This document shows positions 6,164 to 13,750 of a DNA stretch of 18,141 bases, in pieces. The notes beneath the pieces are model-generated. The model was not told where the DNA came from, searched no databases, and was given only the letters and a program-made list of their open reading frames with translations. Position 1 is the stretch's first letter, and every line of letters starts with the position of its first letter. The DNA is taken from positions 1 through 18,141 of the forward strand of contig QMMB01000007.1 in NCBI GenBank assembly GCA_003647035.1. The letters are read 5' to 3'. Origin of the DNA: Deltaproteobacteria bacterium. Lineage in GTDB: Bacteria > Myxococcota_A > Polyangia > Polyangiales > Houyiibacteriaceae. Both the position numbers and the translations under genes were made by a program.

Positions 6164-7618
6164 TCATTTCGCGACGCGAACAGGCGGCGGCAGGTAGAGT
6201 GGGTCCAACGCTTCGGGCTTGGGCAGATACATTCGAAACTGCAACGAGAACGGACGATTCGGCGCGGGGAGCCAGTTGCTCTCCTTCTCCCGGCCTGGGG
6301 ACGCGCGCTGGACGTAGAGGGTCAGCGAGCCATCCTCCCCGTATTCGAGCTTGCTTCGGTCGCCGATCGAGTAGCGGTGGATCGGATTGGCGACCATGAG
6401 CTGATCGGGGAGGCTGTACATCGTCATCGACCAGAACGCCTCGACCTGTGGCATCTCGTCCTTTTCGAAGCGCATCACGTAGTCGTGCTTCGAGCCATCG
6501 AGTGGATCGCCCCCGGCGTCGCTATGGCCGAATGGATAGTAAGCCTCGATGGCGTCGTTGCCATAGAGTCCCATCATCGCTGCGAAGGCGCGCACCAGGT
6601 ACTTGGACCGCATGGCCTCGCCCGGGCCAAAGAGACCGTCGATTCCCTCCCAGCCGTGGTCGGCGCGTACCGTGATTTCCTGCAACTCGCTCGGTTCCGC
6701 CGCTGCACGTTCCAACGACACCATTGCCCGGCCGGCGCCCTCGTCGATTGCGTTCCGAAGCTCTACGCTCAGCCCGCGTGAAGCGGAGAGGGCCCCGGGC
6801 TGAATGCCGATTCCGTCGAAGCGAGCCATGAGCTCCTCCTCCTCTGGCGGAATCACGACTTGGGTCAGCAGGAAATTCAGAAGGTCGATGAAGGAGGCGG
6901 ACTTGGCTTTGCTCGCGTCGTACCCGGGAAATGTGATTCCCGTAGCGACGGGCACTCGAGACCGCCCGAGGAACACGTTCATGGGAGTGAGGCGATATTG
7001 CTTCTGAAGCTCGACTACTGCCGCGACGTCGTCCGGTCCCTCGACCTCCGTCCTGATGATGCAGTAGACGAAGTTGCTCTCGCTCCTAAATACACCTTTG
7101 GCGTGTCCCGGTTTTGATCCCTCCCATCGAGGCCCAGCGACGACGTAACTGCCCGCCTCGCCCCTCGTCGCGCGGGTTCCGAGATACGCGAAGTTGTGCG
7201 TGAACATGTCGACGAGCTGCACGGAATAGTAGCGGTCTTTCACCTCGGGAATGGTGATGACGATCGGCTGCGCCCGGACATCCAGCCATGCAAACGAGTA
7301 GAGAGTGTCGTTGTTGGGTCGAACGATCTCTTTGAACTCGGGGCCCAGCAGCTCGGTCTTGGACACGAGCTCGTTGAACGGAGCCACGTACCCCGGCGCT
7401 GTTCTGTCGACGGCCTGGGTGTACATCGTTCGATAGTTTTCCATCATCGGGAACGCGTAGATGTACGCCTCCTCTGCGATGTCGGCCGCCTCCGTTGGGC
7501 TGAGCTCTTCCTGGGCGCCCGTTGCCGCGCGGCGTATCGATTGGTCTTTCGCGCACGAGGCGGACAGCGACAGCAACAATGCCAGTACAGTGCTGGCGGC
7601 GCCTACAAGCCGAGTCAT
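6164..7618 (-). CDS. DUF1254/DUF1214 domain lipoprotein
   Basis: This encodes 484 residues. The N-terminus is a signal peptide with a probable lipidation Cys22 (LLLSLSASC). DUF1254 occupies about residues 40-190 (AEEAYIYAFPMMENYRTMY, RPNNDTLYSFAWLDVRAQPI, DRYYSVQLVDMFTHNFAYLG). DUF1214 is at the C-terminus (about 370-475, FWSMTMYSLPDQLMV.. NPIHRYSIGDR.. NWLPAPNRPFSLQFRMYLPKP). The two domains are commonly found together in secreted proteins of unknown biochemical activity. The gene starts nine bases after the symporter stop, with AGGG seven bases before its ATG, so the two are probably co-transcribed. The function is not known; possible roles in handling hydrophobic substrates are guesswork from context. 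Confidence 0.88.
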   Translation of the reverse strand: MTRLVGAASTVLALLLSLSASCAKDQSIRRAATGAQEELSPTEAADIAEEAYIYAFPMMENYRTMYTQAVDRTAPGYVAPFNELVSKTELLGPEFKEIVRPNNDTLYSFAWLDVRAQPIVITIPEVKDRYYSVQLVDMFTHNFAYLGTRATRGEAGSYVVAGPRWEGSKPGHAKGVFRSESNFVYCIIRTEVEGPDDVAAVVELQKQYRLTPMNVFLGRSRVPVATGITFPGYDASKAKSASFIDLLNFLLTQVVIPPEEEELMARFDGIGIQPGALSASRGLSVELRNAIDEGAGRAMVSLERAAAEPSELQEITVRADHGWEGIDGLFGPGEAMRSKYLVRAFAAMMGLYGNDAIEAYYPFGHSDAGGDPLDGSKHDYVMRFEKDEMPQVEAFWSMTMYSLPDQLMVANPIHRYSIGDRSKLEYGEDGSLTLYVQRASPGREKESNWLPAPNRPFSLQFRMYLPKPEALDPLYLPPPVRVAK

Positions 7619-7627
7619 GGCGCTACC

Positions 7628-8479
7628 CTAGTCCACGGTGAGGCGTTTGTGAAAGTAGAACCGCGCCGCGGGGAATGCGAGCAGGAACACCACGAACATG
7701 CAGACGGCCACCGTGAGCAAGACCCGTGGGTCACCTCTGAAGTTCACAGCAGCGATCGTGGTGGCCGCGCCGATATTGCGGGCCGTGGTGATGAAGCCCA
7801 GGGTGACCCTACCTTCTTCTCCGCCCGGGCCGAGCAGGTAGCCGATGCCAAACGCGAGCACGCTGAGCGCGATGGCCGACGTGACTACGCCGGTTCCCAT
7901 GATGGCAGAGAGCTCTTCCCCATGGAGCACCAACGCCAGCCCCAAGAACAGAGCGGCTGAGAGGCCGACGAGCATGTTCGCCGGTCTAAGCAGCTTGGCG
8001 GCCATTGCGCCGCTCCATTGCCGGATGCTCAGCCCAATGACCAGCGGCACGAACATTTGCAGCAAAAGAGGCTTTGCAATTTCCCACATACGGATCTCTG
8101 CGCCGGGCACCAGAAAAGGCAGGATGACCGGCATGTAGAGGATCGTCAGCACGGTCAACAACATCGTCGCGGCGATAGAGCCGGGGACGTCTCCCGCCGC
8201 CACGGCGACGAGCTTTGGAGTGTATGGCGCGCCAGCGGCGAATCCGTACAGCAGGACTCCGATCATGTAGGGCCGCTCGAGCGGGAACAGGACGCTCATC
8301 CCATAGACGAGGAGCGGGACGAGCACCACGTTGGCCAGGAGGCCCCGTGCCACCACCACCGTGTTTCTGAGCGGCCTGAACGCCTGCGCGAACGTCACCT
8401 CGAGCCCGGAGGTGAACAGCACGCCGGCAATGAAGACGGCGATCGCGACGTTCATGACTATTGCGAGAACCTCGAACAT
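7628..8479 (-). CDS. Bile acid:sodium symporter (BASS) family transporter
   Basis: This encodes 283 residues, nearly all hydrophobic, with eight to ten predicted TM helices, as in BASS transporters. These move organic anions (bile acids in animals; pantoate, pyruvate or other carboxylates in plants and bacteria) with sodium. Recognisable points are the FTSGLEVTFAQAFRPLR first loop, the GFAAGAPYTPKLVAVAAGD crossover region, and TTARNIGAATTIAA near the end, which corresponds to the conserved late helix-break motif. The start at 8479 has no strong ribosome site; an internal ATG eight residues in is possible. Substrate cannot be read from the sequence. It sits upstream of the DUF1254 gene and 140 bases downstream of the ADC-like gene on the same strand. 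Confidence 0.88.
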   Translation of the reverse strand: MFEVLAIVMNVAIAVFIAGVLFTSGLEVTFAQAFRPLRNTVVVARGLLANVVLVPLLVYGMSVLFPLERPYMIGVLLYGFAAGAPYTPKLVAVAAGDVPGSIAATMLLTVLTILYMPVILPFLVPGAEIRMWEIAKPLLLQMFVPLVIGLSIRQWSGAMAAKLLRPANMLVGLSAALFLGLALVLHGEELSAIMGTGVVTSAIALSVLAFGIGYLLGPGGEEGRVTLGFITTARNIGAATTIAAVNFRGDPRVLLTVAVCMFVVFLLAFPAARFYFHKRLTVD

Positions 8480-8619
8480 CGACCGACGGGAGCCTTGTTA
8501 CACCAGTGCACCCGCCAGCGCCAGCGCCAGTCCCCGCGTCAGTGTCGGCGAGATCGGAGGTCCTCGCGCATCATGACGACGTCCATGCCGGCCGGCCCGA
8601 TGGCTGTCCACGATCCTGC
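8480..8619. other. 140-base gap between the ADC-like gene and the symporter
   Basis: No gene is visible here. It contains a short GCCAGC tandem (8514-8530, 2.8 copies) and a perfect 10-base palindrome GCCGGCCGGC (8587-8596). Neither is followed by a T run on the minus strand, so a rho-independent terminator is not supported. A weak promoter for the symporter could lie here, but I saw no convincing boxes. Confidence 0.5.
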
Positions 8620-9477
8620 TCATCCTCGTCTCGATGCGCTTCCAAAAGAAGCTCGACTAGAATCGGTGGCCGCGTGCGTGGTGACCGCTCCGAGCGTTCT
8701 GACTGGCACCCCCGCATTCAGCCGTGATTGGAAACGATGTGTATCCATGACGACTAGTGGGCGGGCTCCGTCGAGGCCGAGGTCGCGGAGGTTGTTGGCC
8801 ATGCGGTGGGTGGATTCGCCAACGCGAAGCTGCAGGCTGCGGCCCGGGCGCAGGTTCACCCGCCCGCGTACATTCACCGCGGTCCGCAAGAGGTCTCCTT
8901 GGTGATGCGAGTAGAGAACGAGGCTCATTGCAGGAGCGGGGAGTGAGGGCAGGAGGCGGCCGGACAGCGTGAAGATGTCACCGTTGCCATCGGGATCGGT
9001 CACCGAGCTTTCGAAGTTTCTGCCGTCGAGATGAAAGGGAATGGGTGCGACGAACTTCGGGTAGCCCCAGAGCTCGCGCCCCGCGGCGTCGGCCGCTGGG
9101 GTCGTCACTGGCAGGTCGAGGATGTGAAAGCCCAAGCGCCGCTCGTCGACCGAGCCATAAAGCGCTTGAATGAGGTTGCGCGGAGTCGGCGCACCTTCCG
9201 GCAGCACCGGGAGTGCGACGCCAACTTCGTTGTAGGTGCCCACGCCCGTCCGCCGATACTCGTAGTGCGCGATGCCGACGAGCGCGCGCCCCCCGACGGT
9301 CAGCGCGAGCTGAAGACCCGTGCTGCTGAGCTTGGCCTCCGCTGCGTCCCGATCCACGACGAAGAATGCCAAGACCGTGCTGACATCGAAATAGAGGATA
9401 GGCAGATCGACGTCGCCCTGAGTAGTCGAATGGGTGGTCTGTGGTACCTGGAAAAATGGATCTAGGTGCTCGGACAT
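8620..9477 (-). CDS. Acetoacetate decarboxylase-like (ADC superfamily) enzyme
   Basis: This encodes 285 residues. It belongs to the acetoacetate decarboxylase superfamily, whose members form a Schiff base between a lysine and a keto acid. Visible features are Glu84 in TYNEVGVALP (equivalent of the active-site Glu), Lys141 in ELWGYPKFVAP (the Schiff-base lysine), and a C-terminal strand pair. True decarboxylases carry a second lysine directly after the first; here it is Phe142, so the reaction may differ. ATG at 9477 is preferred because GGAAGG lies seven bases upstream; ATG at 9483 would be only one base from it. It follows the acyl-CoA dehydrogenase pair by 14 bases and is probably in the same operon. 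It may act on a beta-keto or unsaturated acid from that pathway. Confidence 0.87.
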   Translation of the reverse strand: MSEHLDPFFQVPQTTHSTTQGDVDLPILYFDVSTVLAFFVVDRDAAEAKLSSTGLQLALTVGGRALVGIAHYEYRRTGVGTYNEVGVALPVLPEGAPTPRNLIQALYGSVDERRLGFHILDLPVTTPAADAAGRELWGYPKFVAPIPFHLDGRNFESSVTDPDGNGDIFTLSGRLLPSLPAPAMSLVLYSHHQGDLLRTAVNVRGRVNLRPGRSLQLRVGESTHRMANNLRDLGLDGARPLVVMDTHRFQSRLNAGVPVRTLGAVTTHAATDSSRASFGSASRRG

Positions 9478-9491
9478 TGGCATACCTTCCG

Positions 9492-10859
9492 CTAGTGGCG
9501 CTCGATGCGAGCGAGTAACTGTTCCTGTTGGTCCTCGATGACCGCGAGGCGGTTGATCTGATTGGTGCCTTCGAAGATCTGGGTGAGCCGCGCGTCGCGG
9601 TAGATCTTCTCCACGCATGAATCGTGCAAGGTTCCGTGGTTGCCCATCATTTCTAGTGCCATCTCGACCACACGCACAGCTCGGTCGGTGCAGTGGAACT
9701 TGCACATCGACGATCGGTCCTGCCTCGCCACGTAAGCCTTACGCGCCGCCTGCCAGAGCATGCCGCGGATCGCCGAGGTCTCGGTCATCATGTTGGCGAT
9801 TTGAAGCTGTACTTCCTGGAAGTTCACGAGCGCTTTTCCAGCGAGTTCGGTGTGGCGGGCGAAATCGATCGCGGCTTCGGTCGCGCCTTGCGCCAGGCCA
9901 ACACCCATCCCGGCCACCGCGTAGCGAGAAGCATTGAGCGTCGCGCGGTTGATCGCCCATCCCTGCCTTGGCTTCCCGATGACGTGGTCATCCGGCACGA
10001 ACACGTCGTGAAACGCGATTTCGGCCGCCGCGGATGCGCGCATGCCCATCTTGAGCTCGTTGCGAACCACTTCGAAGCCAGGCATGTCGCTCGTCACCAA
10101 GAAGCACGTCCACGACTCGATCCCTTCGTTTTCGAGCGCGGCAAACACGGTGATGCTCTTGGCGATGTCGCCCCCGCTGATGAAGACTTTGCGGCCTTGG
10201 AGCGACCAGCCTCCGTTGACCCTCTTCGCGACGACGCCTGGGCGGCTGACGCTTGCGCCGTGCCCCTCTTCGGCGTCGGATCCGGCCGAAGGCTCGGTGA
10301 TCGCGTAGGCAAAGATGTGCGGGTCACCCGCCATGGTTTGGCGGTAGGCCGGCAAGACGAATCGACGCATGGCGCCGAGGTCACCTGCGAAAGCGATGGG
10401 GAGCACCCCGAGACTGTGCGCGCTCAAGAGCAGCATTTGGCCGGCGCACACGCGACTGAGCTCTTCGCATCGCAGGGCCTGTGCCCAAACCAGCGGGTAA
10501 CGATAGGCTCCAAGCGAGGCGGACCCGAGGGGCCGAGGCAAGAGGTCGGTCAGCATGCCTTCACGGCCGGCGGTCTTCAGCAGATCGGCAAGCGACGGGA
10601 GGATCTCGCCCGGCTGCGGATGTGGCGCCAAGTCCATCGGGAGTGCTCGATGGCGGAGCTCCTGTTCCGCGAAGCTTCGATAGCGTCGGCGTGCCCGTCC
10701 GAGAGCCGAGGGAAGGGTCGCGGTGTCCTGCTCCCAAATCGTCGTGAGCTTTGGCGTCACGAGGGGGCGAATGAACGCCGGAAGGTCAGCAAAAAGCCCT
10801 CGCGGAGACAACGGATGATCGGGCGAGAGATAGCCGTCGAGATGCGGTTGCAGGTTCAT
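9492..10859 (-). CDS. Acyl-CoA dehydrogenase, catalytic subunit of a putative heteromer
   Basis: This encodes 455 residues, longer than the usual ~385 because of an extended N-terminus. The enzyme family removes two hydrogens from acyl-CoA using FAD. Visible motifs are YAITEPSAGSDAEEGHG (substrate/FAD loop), GRKVFISGGDIAKS, an ADH-type helical C-terminal domain with ALEMMGNHGTLHDSCVEKIY, and IFEGTNQINR with Glu430 as the catalytic base. The start at 10859 overlaps the stop of the preceding dehydrogenase gene by four bases (ATGA), the tightest form of translational coupling. A longer frame upstream has no family similarity. Together with the degenerate partner this resembles two-gene FadE pairs that assemble into alpha2beta2 enzymes. 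Substrate is unknown; candidates are branched or cyclic acyl-CoA thioesters. Confidence 0.92.
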   Translation of the reverse strand: MNLQPHLDGYLSPDHPLSPRGLFADLPAFIRPLVTPKLTTIWEQDTATLPSALGRARRRYRSFAEQELRHRALPMDLAPHPQPGEILPSLADLLKTAGREGMLTDLLPRPLGSASLGAYRYPLVWAQALRCEELSRVCAGQMLLLSAHSLGVLPIAFAGDLGAMRRFVLPAYRQTMAGDPHIFAYAITEPSAGSDAEEGHGASVSRPGVVAKRVNGGWSLQGRKVFISGGDIAKSITVFAALENEGIESWTCFLVTSDMPGFEVVRNELKMGMRASAAAEIAFHDVFVPDDHVIGKPRQGWAINRATLNASRYAVAGMGVGLAQGATEAAIDFARHTELAGKALVNFQEVQLQIANMMTETSAIRGMLWQAARKAYVARQDRSSMCKFHCTDRAVRVVEMALEMMGNHGTLHDSCVEKIYRDARLTQIFEGTNQINRLAVIEDQQEQLLARIERH

Positions 10860-11995
10860 CGTACACGCTCCCATTCGGCGACGAAGCGCTCTAGCTCCCC
10901 GGGCGTTCCGCCCATCAAACGAAGTTGTTGGGTGTCGCGCAGCGCCTTCTCCATCCCGACGTCCTGCATGTAGCCGCTGCCTCCGAACACCTGCAATGCA
11001 TCGGTCGCGCCCCGGCAAAGCAGCGGATGTGCCTCGGCTCGGGCGGCAAACACATCGCCGATGCGGTTCGCGCGAAGGGGGCCCTCCGCCATGCGACTGA
11101 GCAGGGCGTCTGCCCCCACGACGGCCGCGTGGGCCGACCCGAGCAGAGACTGCACCGCTGGATGATGTTCAATGCTTCGGCCTCCTTGGATGCGCGTCTT
11201 CGCTTGCTCGCGGGCGAGCGCACTTGCGCGACGCAGGCAGCCAAGACCCACAGCGACCAAGGCTAGCGATTGGATCACCAAGGCCTCTGCAAATATTTTC
11301 CGCGCTTCTTCCGGATCGTCTGGACCGAGAGGCGTGCCTGCATCGTTCGAAGCAAGGCCAACGGCATCCACCTCATCGAGGCCGAGGGTTGGGCCAAGGG
11401 GCAGCGGGTCGAGCGCGTCGATGGGTTGCCGTATCCAACGGACCGCCTCGCCGTCGAAATAAGGGGAGAGCACCGCTTCGAAACCGGCCGGGGCGTGCAC
11501 CACCCTGCGGGCGTTGCATTGCGCCGGCAGCAGCCAGTCGCTCAGCATGGCGCAGTCGTTGCACCCCAGTTCGCTGCCGGCCAGGTACCGCGGTAGCGCT
11601 GCACGCCCTAGGCCGTGATAACCTTGCAGCGCGACGGCGGTTTCCTGTCCTTCCAGCACCTCCGGCGCGTCGAGCCGTTGCGCGAGCCAAACCGGCATGG
11701 CGCGCACGTGACACGTCCACGCGATGCCCGGGTTCACCGAAGCCAGCGTCTCGATCGTGCGGGCGGAGAGGGTCGGTCCGAGGGGGTCATCGAGGTCGAC
11801 CCAAAGCCCAGTTGGCTCTCCGCCCGCCTCTGGAATGAAACCAGCCTCCGTAGCCTCGGCGACCAGCATGTCGAGAGAGGGTCGCGGCAGCGCATGCTCC
11901 GGCCGCTCTACGTTGGCGGCAACGACCCCTCGCGCGAACCGTCGAACTTCGCCGAGCACGATCTTGAGGTCTTCGTTACCAAGTAAGCTCTCCAT
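10856..11995 (-). CDS. Acyl-CoA dehydrogenase-like subunit lacking the catalytic glutamate
   Basis: This encodes 379 residues. The C-terminal half is recognisable as an acyl-CoA dehydrogenase: RIQGGRSIEHHPAVQSLL, then LCRGATDALQVFGGSGYMQD, then GMEKALRDTQQLRLMGGT. In active enzymes that last region reads like IYEGT; here Gly362 stands in place of the catalytic Glu. The N-terminal half lacks the usual TEPxAGSD loop. The protein is thus probably a non-catalytic partner for the next gene's product. The start has an ideal ribosome site (AGGAGG, 12001-12006, five bases before the ATG at 11995). It is the first gene of the minus-strand cluster and is divergent from the AraC regulator, which likely controls it. 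Confidence 0.86.
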   Translation of the reverse strand: MESLLGNEDLKIVLGEVRRFARGVVAANVERPEHALPRPSLDMLVAEATEAGFIPEAGGEPTGLWVDLDDPLGPTLSARTIETLASVNPGIAWTCHVRAMPVWLAQRLDAPEVLEGQETAVALQGYHGLGRAALPRYLAGSELGCNDCAMLSDWLLPAQCNARRVVHAPAGFEAVLSPYFDGEAVRWIRQPIDALDPLPLGPTLGLDEVDAVGLASNDAGTPLGPDDPEEARKIFAEALVIQSLALVAVGLGCLRRASALAREQAKTRIQGGRSIEHHPAVQSLLGSAHAAVVGADALLSRMAEGPLRANRIGDVFAARAEAHPLLCRGATDALQVFGGSGYMQDVGMEKALRDTQQLRLMGGTPGELERFVAEWERVR

Positions 11996-12033
11996 CGGTA
12001 CCTCCTATCTTTAAAGTACGCCTCCGTCGTGCG

Positions 12034-12078
12034 GTCGAACAGTCGATTCCCGGCCAAAGAATTCGTCTTCCCGGACAA
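12034..12078 (-). promoter_or_regulatory. Candidate AraC-type operator: direct repeat spaced 21 bp, upstream of the acyl-CoA dehydrogenase genes
   Basis: TTCCCGGCCAA at 12047-12057 recurs as TTCCCGGACAA at 12068-12078, identical in 10 of 11 bases and exactly 21 bp apart (two helical turns). This is the usual geometry for AraC-family half-sites. A further CGGACGAAA at 12082-12090 may be a weaker third copy. On the minus strand, a possible -35 (TTCGAC, 12039-12034) and -10 (TACTTT, 12018-12013) lie just downstream, though their spacing of 15 is short. The repeat is directly visible; the assignment to the adjacent AraC regulator is inferred. Confidence 0.6.
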
Positions 12079-12128
12079 TCGCGGACGAAAATTGGTTAGT
12101 CTCGGCTAGAACCAGGGCCAGACACCAA

Positions 12129-13151
12129 ATGCACTGGGACTATCGACGAGGAACCTACAGCGCGAGGCTGATGACCGAGCTCGCCGCTGAACACGGCGTG
12201 CAGCTCGGGACGTGTCTTGAGGGCACCGGCATCGACCCGGAATGGCTCGACGATCCTAGCGCCGAAATCACCGGCCGGCAGGAGTGTGAGCTGGTCACCA
12301 ACATCGTCAAAGCCTTGCCCGACGTGCCCGAGATCGGTCTGGAGTCGGGGAGCCGCTACCATGTGACCGCGTACGGGATTTGGGGATACGCGGTGATGAG
12401 CAGCCCGACGGCGCGTGATGCGGTCGACCTCGGGCTTCGCTATCTCAATCTCACATATGCGTTCTCGCGGTTTGACATCGAGGAACGCGCTGACCGGGTT
12501 TGCATGTTCTTCGACGATAGCGGGATTCCGGAACCTGCGCAGCGTGCGCTCGTAGAGCGCGACCTCTCGGCGGTTTTCCACATGTGGTCGGAACTGCTCG
12601 GGGAGCCTCCGCCGATCATCGGCCTCGCACTTCGCTTCAACGAACCGAGCTATGCGGCGCGCTACGAGGAGCTGTTCGGTCTGCGCCCGGTGTTCAATGC
12701 AGAGCGCACGGCGTTGGAGTTCGAGCGCTCACTATTCGATAGGCAAATGCCTCAAGCCAATGTCCACACCGCGAAGCTCTCCGAAGCACAATGCGAAGAG
12801 CTCCTCGCAGCGCGTGAGGATCGCCAAGGCATCGCCGGCCGCGTCCGACACATGATACTCCGACAGCCTCGTCAATCACCCGATATGGAGCGCGTCGCGA
12901 AGGAGCTCGCCACGACATCTCGGAGCCTTCGCCGCCGGCTTGCTGAAGAAGGCACGTCGTTCCGTGTGCTCGTCGATGAGGTTCGCGAAACGTTGGCAGA
13001 GCAGTTGCTGTCGACCGCGGGCCTGAGCGTCGACGCTGTCGCGGAGCGGTTGGGTTTCGCAAGCACCACGGGGTTCATCAGCGCGTTCCATCGGTGGAAG
13101 GGAATGTCTCCGGGGACCTGGCGCGCGCAGCATCGCCACGGCTCGCGCTAG
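12129..13151 (+). CDS. AraC-family transcriptional regulator
   Basis: This encodes 340 residues. The N-terminal part (about 15-200) matches the ligand-binding domain found in many AraC regulators of fatty-acid or amino-acid catabolism (PF12625 type: TELAAEHGVQLGTCLEGTGI.., GLESGSRYHVTAYGIWGYAV, LRFNEPSYAARYEELFG). The C-terminal ~100 residues hold the two helix-turn-helix motifs: ERVAKELATTSRSLRRRLAE and LSVDAVAERLGFASTTGFIS, followed by AFHRWKGMSPGTWR. It likely activates the divergent acyl-CoA dehydrogenase genes in response to a pathway acid or CoA ester. The ATG at 12129 has only a weak ribosome site (AGGG, 11 bases upstream). Its TAG stop shares the CTAG palindrome with the stop of the convergent DUF924 gene. 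Confidence 0.92.
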   Translation: MHWDYRRGTYSARLMTELAAEHGVQLGTCLEGTGIDPEWLDDPSAEITGRQECELVTNIVKALPDVPEIGLESGSRYHVTAYGIWGYAVMSSPTARDAVDLGLRYLNLTYAFSRFDIEERADRVCMFFDDSGIPEPAQRALVERDLSAVFHMWSELLGEPPPIIGLALRFNEPSYAARYEELFGLRPVFNAERTALEFERSLFDRQMPQANVHTAKLSEAQCEELLAAREDRQGIAGRVRHMILRQPRQSPDMERVAKELATTSRSLRRRLAEEGTSFRVLVDEVRETLAEQLLSTAGLSVDAVAERLGFASTTGFISAFHRWKGMSPGTWRAQHRHGSR

Positions 13152-13750
13152 AAGGACGAGCCTGGTTCTTCGAGAAATGCGATTTCTTCTGGCGTGCTTG
13201 CTCGGCCCAGAGTCGCGTTGCGGTGCGGGTACCGACCAAAGCGCTCGACGATGGCTTTGTGGCGTTCCGCGAAATCGAGATAGTTCCTGGCGTCCGCTGC
13301 GAGGGTCTCTGCGGCGCCGTCGACCAGACCGTTGAGTAGCTCGATCGAGCGGCGGTGATCCGTCATTTCTTCGCTGTGCGCCAGCGGAAGATAAAAGAAG
13401 AGACGCTCGTCGAACGACAGATCGGCATCGAAGCCCGCATCGAGGCCCTCGTGGCATACCTCGCGGGCGAGCTCATCGGCGGCGAACATGCTGGGGGTCC
13501 CACGAAACATGTTTCGAGAAAACTGATCGAGCACGATGATGGTTGCCAGGGTGCCGCGTGGAGTATTGCGCCAGGCGTCTCGATCGCCAGCGACGATGTG
13601 TTCGTAGTCGCCTAGAAAATGGGATCCAACCGCCTCATCGAATGCGTCCGCCTTCGTCCACCAACGTCTCCGGTGCTCGGGGCTCGAACAACCGAGCTCG
13701 TTGACCTCGCCAAACCAGAACTCGAGAATATCTTCGATGGGGTCAGTCAT
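13148..13750 (-). CDS. DUF924 family protein
   Basis: This encodes 200 residues. The whole length is a DUF924 domain, an all-helical, TPR-like family of unknown biochemical function: ILEFWFGEVNE at the start, RRRWWTKADAFDEAV, ATIIVLDQFSRNMFRGT, FFYLPLAHSEEMTDHRRSIEL and AERHKAIVERFGRYPHRNATLGR. All landmark motifs of the family are present, so it looks intact. The ATG at 13750 lies inside the end of pabB (8-base overlap), so the two are translationally coupled. Such linkage to pabB does not explain its function. The stop is shared as CTAG with the convergent regulator gene. Confidence 0.93.
   Translation of the reverse strand: MTDPIEDILEFWFGEVNELGCSSPEHRRRWWTKADAFDEAVGSHFLGDYEHIVAGDRDAWRNTPRGTLATIIVLDQFSRNMFRGTPSMFAADELAREVCHEGLDAGFDADLSFDERLFFYLPLAHSEEMTDHRRSIELLNGLVDGAAETLAADARNYLDFAERHKAIVERFGRYPHRNATLGRASTPEEIAFLEEPGSSF

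Noticed and set aside
8587..8596. A GCCGGCCGGC palindrome as terminator or operator.
   Set aside because: There is no T run on either side and no second copy; such palindromes arise by chance in GC-rich DNA.
8018..8905. A 295-codon plus-strand frame across the symporter, gap and ADC-like gene.
   Set aside because: It has low-complexity His/Arg/Gln composition and crosses two well-supported minus-strand genes; it has no ribosome site or family similarity.
9693..10973. A 426-codon open frame on the plus strand opposite the acyl-CoA dehydrogenase gene.
   Set aside because: Its translation is Arg/His/Glu-rich with no recognisable domain, and the opposite strand encodes a clear family member. 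High-GC coding DNA routinely produces such antisense frames.
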